Under the pieces are notes generated by a model. The model did no database searches and had not been told where the DNA came from. It worked only from the letters and a program-made list of their open reading frames with translations. Below, piece after piece: positions 57,177-64,000 of a stretch of DNA of 64,000 bases. Every line of letters begins with the position of its first letter. Positions within the stretch are counted from its first letter, which is position 1. The position numbers were made by a program, and so were the translations under genes. The DNA comes from Isoetes taiwanensis (taxonomy: Eukaryota > Streptophyta > Lycopodiopsida > Isoetales > Isoetaceae). The DNA is taken from positions 16,158,006 through 16,222,005 of the forward strand of contig JAJEKV010000008.1 in assembly GCA_021234155.1 (NCBI GenBank), given 5' to 3'.

Positions 57177-59055
57177 TGTGTGGAGCCTGCTGATTTGACC
57201 CTCCTGACAACTCGGGATTTTGCCTAAACTTGTTATAAAAGTCTTGCTAGATTGGTAAATGCAATATGGTGAAGAATTAAATCTTCTTAATCATAATGTT
57301 CCAAGATCAATCGTAATATAATCATTATAAGATGTAACAATATCTAGAGGAAACACTATCCCCAATACGTTCACAATATTTAACTCAGCAAATAATCTGG
57401 AAGCTTTCAACTCAACCACGATTTCAATGTCGCCATCCTCCGACTATTGCCTTGCTCATTCACTTAACATTCACTCACTGGGTTTAGTCCTCTTGACTAA
57501 GTGGGGATCCTAAAGCTGCCTCTACATGCATAGAACATCTTGAAAATCTTGGATGACAAGAACATGAGCAAATCAAGACACAAGAACCTATAATGCAATG
57601 CTAGGCAATGACAACAAAGGAAATGCAATACATGAGCATCAAAAACATAGAACATAGTCAAAGTACCAAATCATCAAGATACATAGCTCTGGGACAATGG
57701 GAAGCTCAGCCAACCTACATGCAGGCCCTGTTAGTAGAATAATGCCCAACCAACTTCATTCCAAACCCCATAGCGGGAGTGGTGGGGTGAACCTCGTATG
57801 CGCATATCCTCCCATCCCACCTCTGGCAGTGGAGGACCTCTTATCATGGAGTCAAAGAGTTGACACAGTATCCTCACCAGGAAAACTATAGTTGGTGACA
57901 CAGAGCACAAGAATACAAAAAACACAGATGATATGTACATGTTGGAGCAACCCTGGTCACCGAACCTGGAAGCCCGACCCCGGAGAATCCAATAGACATC
58001 AAATACCAAGACACATGTGATGCAATACCAAAGACCAAGACGTATGAAGTTCATTAGATATTTACCATCTACTATGCAGCGTACCCTTGCTGTGCCTATA
58101 CCACCTAATCATATCGAAGTAGCTTAGCTCATGATCCTGGCAATGAGGCACATCTACTTGGCTTCCTTATGGCGTAAATAAGACCAACATTTCTCTCTAG
58201 CATCATCAGATCATTGAAGCCCCCATAAGCTTCTCAAGGCCCTCTGGTGCAATCCTAGTCACACGCTAGGTCCCGTCACAATATCCAAGGTTTACAATAA
58301 TCACCTAGATATGGTTTTTAATATTCCATATTAAAAACACCACTTAGCTTCTGAGGTTAATTACCACAACTACTGAATGGTGCTTAAAAATTCACAAATA
58401 CTTACCCAATAATCCTTGATGTCGGATGACCACTTATGCCCATTGCCTGTGATATCCCTAGCATGTCTCATGTCATAATACAAATTTCACAATTATTTAA
58501 AGTATCATAATTCTTTCATCGTTAATTATACTTAGTGAATTTGCTTATTCAAACCATGTATCTCCACTTGAATGGTTCCACCCAGACTGTCTGCAACTGA
58601 TTTGCTAGCTACTAGGTCTATTTTTTTTTTTTTTTTTGAAGAACGTGTTTTACTTCATATTATACACTCAAAATATTACAAAGTACTTCCAGAAGTAAGG
58701 AATGTCCCTGAAGCATCAATCACTTTTAGATGATCCCTCCATATTGGAAGTTTAATACGATCAGGCCAATTGGAGATCTGAAAGCAATTATACAACTTCT
58801 TACGAATTTCTTGAAGCACCACCTGAGAAGAAATACGCTCCCTAAGAAGATGATTTGATGCTACTCTTGATGTAATCTCCAAGCTCTTGCCTCCTCCGTG
58901 CTCTTCTGCCTTCATGCTCCGCAAAAACTCTTGCAAAGTTCTCCTATAAAGAGGCAAAACCCTTGCTTTTGTGCTCTCCATGCATGCATGCCAAGCATGT
59001 ATACATACATATATAAATACGTATACTGGCCCATCAAGTGGCCAGGTCTGTTACA
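57177..59055 (-). mobile_element. Second copy of the non-autonomous LTR element (LTR and partial internal region)
   Basis: The LTR runs from TGTGTGGAGCC (57177) to about 58097. It shares CCTAAACTTGTTATAAAAGT, GGTAAATGCAATATGGTGAA, AACATGAGCAAATCAAGACA and the TGGGGTGAACCTCGTATGCG region with the copy at 47.1-56.6 kb. The internal part (to about 59055) matches 47675-48755 up to TATACATACATATATAAATA and GGCCAGGTCTGTTACA. The right part, including primer site and second LTR, is missing. It preserves the uninterrupted target site of the DNA transposon and is itself interrupted by a poly-A retroposon at 58620. Confidence 0.8.
58620..58855 (-). mobile_element. 5'-truncated poly-A retroposon (minus strand)
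   Basis: Compared with the other copy (48282-48550), this segment replaces LTR-element sequence. It starts with a run of 17-18 T on the plus strand, that is a poly-A tail on the minus strand. Its coding part reads SNHLLRERISSQVVLQEIRK then IWRDHLKVIDASGTFLTSGS and a stop, followed by a ~45-nt 3' UTR. This is the layout of a LINE 3' end or a retroposed transcript. The source gene is not identified. The tail type differs from the GAATA-tailed LINEs nearby. Confidence 0.6.
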
Positions 59056-60882
59056 ATTGTTAACTCAATGGCTTTTAAATAGGTGAAAAAACTCCTTCAC
59101 TAAGTTCATTCATATAGTTGGCGAATATGATAGAAGAGTGAAGGCTTCTCCAAAAAAAATTGGCGAATTAATCTCAAATGTTTACTGAAGAAGGCCTACT
59201 AAGCATAGTGGAGAATTTTTCAAAAATCCAAAAATATAGCAATTCTTGCAATATATAGCCAATAAAATCAACATTGGGCATACATCAGGCTTTTTTAAGG
59301 AAAAAAAAGGTCCAAAATGACAAGTTCTTTGTCAAATACTTTTCCAACCTCACATAACTCAGCCCTATCCTAATTGCTTCCAAGATTATTATTAGAATTT
59401 CTAAGTTTATAAAGTAGTTTTATTTTTTGATACTATTAGTTTAGATATGATTCGAGTCAAGAAATTCAAATGTTGTTTGAGTGTGGGATGGCAAAGATTT
59501 GCAGTTGTACTTCGTGTTGAATGAAATGATTAAGAGCAAAGAGAATTCTCTCATTCTTCGAAATGTTTGCCTTACAATACTATTGCAAGTAAATTTATCT
59601 CTCAGTTCCATTTATTCGCTTTTATTGTGTTTTAGATTTTAGGGGTGTTTTGAGGGTTTCTATCAAAATGGTAATATGATAACTCTTCTTTAACTAATAA
59701 TCCTTTTATGACATATCGATTATTGCATTTGACAACCATGTTTCAGTTGAGAACAATAGATTTTCTAGTGACTTGGTTCTGAATTTTTGAATCACATGTG
59801 ACAACAAGAAGTGATGCTATGAACAAAATGTTGGTGTTGTCTCTAATGTTGGTATTGCTAATCACGTGCTTCATTCATGTAACTAAAGTTAAACAAAATC
59901 CTACAATCCTACCAATCAAGATAAGAACCTCTTTGCTCATTAGATGTTTGGCTACTTTTGAAAAGTAATCCACAATTTCAGAAATATTTACATCCCAATA
60001 TCGAAGTCAAGTTTCTTATTTTATTACCTATTTATCTTATTATGAATTTCGAAATGTTGTTCCTTCTAAATTACAACTAGTCACTTGTTCGTTGAAGCAA
60101 CTTTCATTACTTGAAAATTCATTCAAGCGAGCTTCCTTTCTTGAGAGGAAAAATAACAATTCAAATGTGTTCCTATGCCTTTCAATAAACATTGATCTGT
60201 CAGGAAACATTGGTGTTTGAATTTAATAACTTTCTGCGATTGAGTTGGTGTAGTATGCACTAAATTTTGGAACTCTTTGATGTTTCAACAAAATTATAAT
60301 GGTTTGCAAGTTTACCTGAATCTTTTGATTACTGCATTCTGAACAAACAAATGGTTAAAAAAGAACTAAGAATATTTATAGTGTGTTGGCGGTGCTGTAA
60401 CTGGCACCACCAAGAACCTTGAACCTTAAAAAATGCCTAAAAGAAACAAACAGGATGATTACTAGGTTGTGGTGGTTTACGTGTTAGCTCGGTGCGAGTT
60501 ATACCATTTGATCACTGGTCTCTAATCCCTTCCTCTGTATGATGTTCACTTTTGGAGCCATTCCAAGATGATATATATTGGCCTGATACAGGTCCAGTAT
60601 GTACAAGAGCTTCAACACTCTTTGTTGGAACTGCATTCACCATGCAGATACCGTTGAAAATTGACAGACAGAAAGGCCTGGAAGGAATAACAGATACAGA
60701 GATGAACTTTAGAGTTGGCACATCCCTTTTATAGTGCCTCTGGCATTCCAGAGTTCTTCGCTTGGCTTGCACTTTCAAACAATGTGACCTGTCAAACAGC
60801 CTCTTTCTGTATGCACTATGCTTTCCTTCTTTCTTTCTTTCTTTCCTTCTTTCTTTCTTTATGATTTTTTGTACACTACGCA
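59056..60882. other. Intergenic, 3' flank of the PPR gene
   Basis: AT-rich, with no supported gene. The T/C-rich microsatellite at 60829-60861 lies about 20 bp past the PPR stop on the coding strand. A GC-balanced patch at 60540-60720 includes a short open stretch without recognisable domain and could be 3' UTR. Confidence 0.4.
60829..60861. repeat. CTTT/CCTT microsatellite directly after the PPR stop
   Basis: About eight tetranucleotide units (CTTT with two CCTT variants). It starts some 20 bp downstream of the PPR stop codon on the coding strand (as GAAA/GAAG repeats). Confidence 0.85.
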
Positions 60883-63800
60883 TCATCCAGCATAGATGTT
60901 TGCCATAAGCACATATGCAGTGGCATTTTCAGGATTCATCTGGAAGAGCTGATGAAAACAATTGTCTCCCAGTTCTGGTTCTCCAAAAGTTTTACAGGCA
61001 CTGAGCAGGGAGCTCCATGATCCTTGAGATGAAGGACACAGCGAGTCAATCAATTTCTGTGCCTCATATAAGTGTCCTGCTCGTGCAAGAAGGTCCACCA
61101 TGCATGTACAATGATCTTCTGTTGGCAAAATGCCATGCTTGTCTATCATGTAAAAGTACTCCTTGGCCTTGGCTATCAAGCCAGTACGGCTGCATGCAGA
61201 AAGAAGACATGCAAATGTGATATCATCTGGTTCTACCCCATGCACTTGCATGTCCTCAAAGCATCCTGCTGCCATATTACCCTCACAATTTACGCCATAA
61301 CCTCTTATCATTGCATTCCACGATACAGGAGATCGAGCTGGCAACTTTGAAAATACCATGTATGCCTCCTGAAGCAAGCTGCACTTTGCATACATGTCAA
61401 TCAAGGCAGTGCCAAGAAAAATGTCACTTTCGATTCCTTTTTTTGCAATTTCATTATGCAATTTTTGCCCCTTGTCGATGGCTCCAACTATTGCACAAGC
61501 TTTCAAGCAGCATGACAATGCTGCAGCATTTGGAAACATTCCTTCCAATTGCATGCATTCATAACATTCCAATGCTTCCTTCTGAAGCCCATTTTCAGTA
61601 CATGCTGCAATTATTGTGCTCCATGACACATCATCTCGTACTAACAGATTATCAAAAGCATGTCCTGCCTCAGTAAGCAAGCCACATTTGGCATACATGT
61701 CAACTAAACTATTGCCAACAAAGACATTTCTTTCAAACCCCTTTTGAATGATCTCGGCATGTATTTCCCGACCTTTTCCTGGAGCTCCTATACTACCACA
61801 AGCTTTTAAGCTACAAACATACATGACATGGTCTGGGCATACATTCTCTGCCTGCATCTGTTTAAAGCAATTTAACACCTCTGGACTGGATCTAGTATCA
61901 GCATATGCAGCAATTATTGTAGTCCAAGCAACAGTATTAGGAACAGGTATCTCATCTAAGACTTTCCGAGCCTCTGAAAGGGCGCCACATTTAACATACA
62001 TGTTGATCAAGGCATTGCTCATAATAGCGCCTCCTGAAAGTCCATTTTGCAGAATCTTATTGTGTATTTCCCGGCCCTTGTCTATGTCTCCTATAATACC
62101 ACAAGCTTTCAAGCCACTTACAAATGTCATAGCATTCCCTTCTATTCCTTCCATTTGCATCTGTTTATAACATTTCAGTGCTTCCTCACCAAGTCCATGT
62201 TCAGCATATCCTGAAACAAGAGTGCTCCAAGACACAACATCCTGAACAGGCAGAATGTCAAAGATTTTCTGTGCATCTGCAAGGGAACCACATTTTGCAT
62301 AAACATCAACCAAAGTGTTGCAGACATAAACATCAGTGTCAAGGCCAATTCCTGCAATCATGCTGTGCACTTCTCGTACCTTTTCAATTGCTGTTACGCT
62401 AGCACAAGCTCTTAGACTGCTCACAAATGTCACAGCATTTGGTGGTATGCATTGTAATTGCATCTGCTCAAAACAGTTCAGTGCTTCCCTCCCACAGTCA
62501 TTTTCAGCATAGCCTGTAATAAGGGTGGTCCATGAGACGATATCTTGAGCCTGGAGCTTGTCAAAGACTGTTCTTGCCTCCACAAGAGAGCCACATCTAG
62601 AATACATGGCGACCAGGTAGTTTCCCAAAAGAGAGTTTCTATCAGATTGCGTCTGCACAATGTGGGCATGAATCTCACGACCCTTGTCCAATGATCCTAT
62701 GCTTGAGCAAGCTTTTAAACTATAGAGAAATGTGACAGCGTCTGGCAACATGCCCTCCTGTTGCATGTCTTCAAAGAGATTCAATGCTGCCTGACCATAT
62801 CCATTTTCAGCATATCCAGCAATTATTGATGTCCAACACACAATATCTGGATGTGGAAGCTTGTCAAAAACCCTCTGTGCCTCTGCAAGTGAGGCACAAG
62901 AGGTGTACATGTCAATCAAGGAATGACCAATACGGGGACCAGTAAAGAATCCCTTTTGTTCAATCTCACTGTGTATTTCTCTGCCTTCTTCTATGGCCTT
63001 CAAGTGGCTACATGCTCTCAAACTCAGTACTAATGTCTCCACGCTTGACGATATCCCTTCCAGTTGCATCTCTTTAAAACATTTCAACACTTTAAGATTA
63101 AATTCATTTCTAGCATACCCTGCAATCAATGTGTTCCATGATACTGTATCGTGAACTATCAACTTGTCAAAAACCTCCTCTGCCTCTTGAAATGAGCCAC
63201 ATTTTGAATACATGCTGACCAAACTATTGCCAACAAAGGCATCTTTCCCAAATCCCATTTGGAGAACCTGAACATGCACCTCACGACCTTTGACTGTGAT
63301 AGACAAGTCGCCACATGCCTTCAAAATGTAGGCAAACACTACAGCATCCGGAGACATCTCTTGCAATTGCATCATTTCAAAACATTTCAGGGCTTCCAAC
63401 CCACCTCCATTTTCTGCATATCCTGCAATTATTGTGGTCCATGTGCCAATGTCTTGTTCTGACAAATTATCAAAAACTTTCCGTGCCTCTGAAAGAGACC
63501 CACATTTAATGTACATGCTCACTAATGCATTGCCAACAACAGTGTCCTTTTCATAACTTTCCTGAGCCATTTTATTATGTATTCCTTGCCCCCTGTCTAA
63601 ATATCCTAATCTACCACATGCCTTTAAACTGTAAAATAATGTCGTCGCATCAGGAGCTACACCCTTCACTTGCATCTCATCGAAACAGTTAAGTGCTTCA
63701 GGAACAAGTCCATTTTCAGCATTTGCTGATATTAATGCATTCCATGATGCAATATCTGGAACCACAAGTTTGTCAAATACTTCACGAGCTTTTAAAGGTG

Positions 63801-64000
63801 CCCCGCATCTGCCATACATCTGTATCAATGCAGCTCCAATGATAGGGTCATTTGCAGCTCCTTGTTCACAAATTTGGGCGTGTAGCTCTTTACCTTTGCC
63901 GATGGACCCCAGAGCGCCACAAGCTTTCAGGCTGCTAACAAATGTGATATTATCTGGAACCATATCTTCTTGTTGCATCTGTTCAAAGCACTTCAGTGCT
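60883..64000 (-). CDS. PLS-class pentatricopeptide-repeat protein ending at E1 (5' end outside window)
   Basis: PPR proteins bind organellar RNA. The PLS class typically directs C-to-U or U-to-C editing in plastids and mitochondria. The intronless frame is open from the right window edge: upstream of the first Met at 63978 it still reads ALKCFEQ, so the true start lies beyond 64000. More than 1030 residues are visible, with about nine ~101-residue P-L-S triplets. Each has a P motif like SWTTIIAGYAENG, an L motif like VTFVSSLKACG and an S motif like VGNSLVSMYSKCGSLxEAR. The final P2-L2-S2 block (SWNAMIRGYGVN; EDHCTCMVDLLARAGHLYEA) leads to E1 (GSWSSLLSACKTFGEPELGD...YVLMANIYAG), then TGA. E2 and DYW are absent, so any deaminase must be supplied in trans. 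A signal for organelle import cannot be assessed because the N-terminus is outside. The repeats are very alike, suggesting internal duplication. No frameshift is seen. Confidence 0.93.
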   Translation of the reverse strand, partial: ALKCFEQMQQEDMVPDNITFVSSLKACGALGSIGKGKELHAQICEQGAANDPIIGAALIQMYGRCGAPLKAREVFDKLVVPDIASWNALISANAENGLVPEALNCFDEMQVKGVAPDATTLFYSLKACGRLGYLDRGQGIHNKMAQESYEKDTVVGNALVSMYIKCGSLSEARKVFDNLSEQDIGTWTTIIAGYAENGGGLEALKCFEMMQLQEMSPDAVVFAYILKACGDLSITVKGREVHVQVLQMGFGKDAFVGNSLVSMYSKCGSFQEAEEVFDKLIVHDTVSWNTLIAGYARNEFNLKVLKCFKEMQLEGISSSVETLVLSLRACSHLKAIEEGREIHSEIEQKGFFTGPRIGHSLIDMYTSCASLAEAQRVFDKLPHPDIVCWTSIIAGYAENGYGQAALNLFEDMQQEGMLPDAVTFLYSLKACSSIGSLDKGREIHAHIVQTQSDRNSLLGNYLVAMYSRCGSLVEARTVFDKLQAQDIVSWTTLITGYAENDCGREALNCFEQMQLQCIPPNAVTFVSSLRACASVTAIEKVREVHSMIAGIGLDTDVYVCNTLVDVYAKCGSLADAQKIFDILPVQDVVSWSTLVSGYAEHGLGEEALKCYKQMQMEGIEGNAMTFVSGLKACGIIGDIDKGREIHNKILQNGLSGGAIMSNALINMYVKCGALSEARKVLDEIPVPNTVAWTTIIAAYADTRSSPEVLNCFKQMQAENVCPDHVMYVCSLKACGSIGAPGKGREIHAEIIQKGFERNVFVGNSLVDMYAKCGLLTEAGHAFDNLLVRDDVSWSTIIAACTENGLQKEALECYECMQLEGMFPNAAALSCCLKACAIVGAIDKGQKLHNEIAKKGIESDIFLGTALIDMYAKCSLLQEAYMVFSKLPARSPVSWNAMIRGYGVNCEGNMAAGCFEDMQVHGVEPDDITFACLLSACSRTGLIAKAKEYFYMIDKHGILPTEDHCTCMVDLLARAGHLYEAQKLIDSLCPSSQGSWSSLLSACKTFGEPELGDNCFHQLFQMNPENATAYVLMANIYAG

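Noticed and set aside
60512-60886. 124-codon minus-strand frame just downstream of the PPR stop, considered as a missing E2/DYW exon
   Set aside because: It has no PG-box, HxE or CxxC motif of a DYW domain, and its first third is the GAAA microsatellite.
61017-62402. Several plus-strand frames of 60-140 codons opposite the PPR gene
   Set aside because: Antisense shadows of the repetitive PPR coding sequence.

Overview
This window looks like nuclear DNA from a land plant with a large, repeat-rich genome. My best guess is a fern or another seedless vascular plant. The evidence is intron-bearing plant-type genes (VPS26, a 7TM protein with an RGS1-like start, a decayed plant-type aspartate carbamoyltransferase), a very long intronless PLS-class PPR gene, and several layers of nested transposable elements. 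The lineage is inferred from style and composition; no marker sequence proves it.

Genes. Four host loci are supported. (1) A seven-transmembrane protein on the minus strand (8272-5863, three exons, 358 aa). Its N-terminus resembles plant RGS1, but a short coiled-coil helix stands where the RGS domain would be. (2) The retromer subunit VPS26, minus strand (21732-19013, eleven coding exons, 297 aa), apparently intact; its start codon seems to be an exon of its own. (3) A PLS-class pentatricopeptide-repeat protein, minus strand, running off the right edge (64000-60883) and ending at an E1 motif. (4) A low-complexity His/Gly/Pro-rich exon, plus strand (about 2967-3240). A small four-exon candidate gene (15493-10990, 86 aa) is supported by matched splice phases but has no recognised family.

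Transposable elements fill most of 23-59 kb. A Ty1/copia element spans about 31.39-47.12 kb, blown apart by insertions. Its 5' LTR and tRNA-Met-type primer binding site are at 31.4-31.7 kb, gag-protease-integrase at 38.4-40.7 kb, RT/RNase H at 45.6-47.0 kb, and a truncated 3' LTR at 47.02-47.12 kb. Between the primer binding site and gag sits a nearly full-length LINE (minus strand) with tandem monomers upstream of it. Between integrase and RT lie a 5'-truncated LINE and a decayed, intron-containing aspartate carbamoyltransferase copy. To the right is a non-autonomous LTR element on the minus strand (47.12-56.63 kb). Its right LTR is split cleanly by a 6.6-kb DNA transposon (49117-55748) with perfect 21-bp terminal inverted repeats, a 4-bp target duplication, a decayed DDE-like transposase and a possible Ulp1-like cargo gene. 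This transposon is the best candidate for an undescribed system. A second copy of the LTR element (57177-about 59055) shows the unoccupied site.

Smaller repeats include a foldback element at 0.25-1.69 kb carrying a poly-A retroposon, tRNA-like Pol III sequences at 11.85 and 15.6 kb, LINE 3' ends with a pentanucleotide tail, and many local tandem duplications. The remaining intergenic stretches are AT-rich and show no gene I can support.
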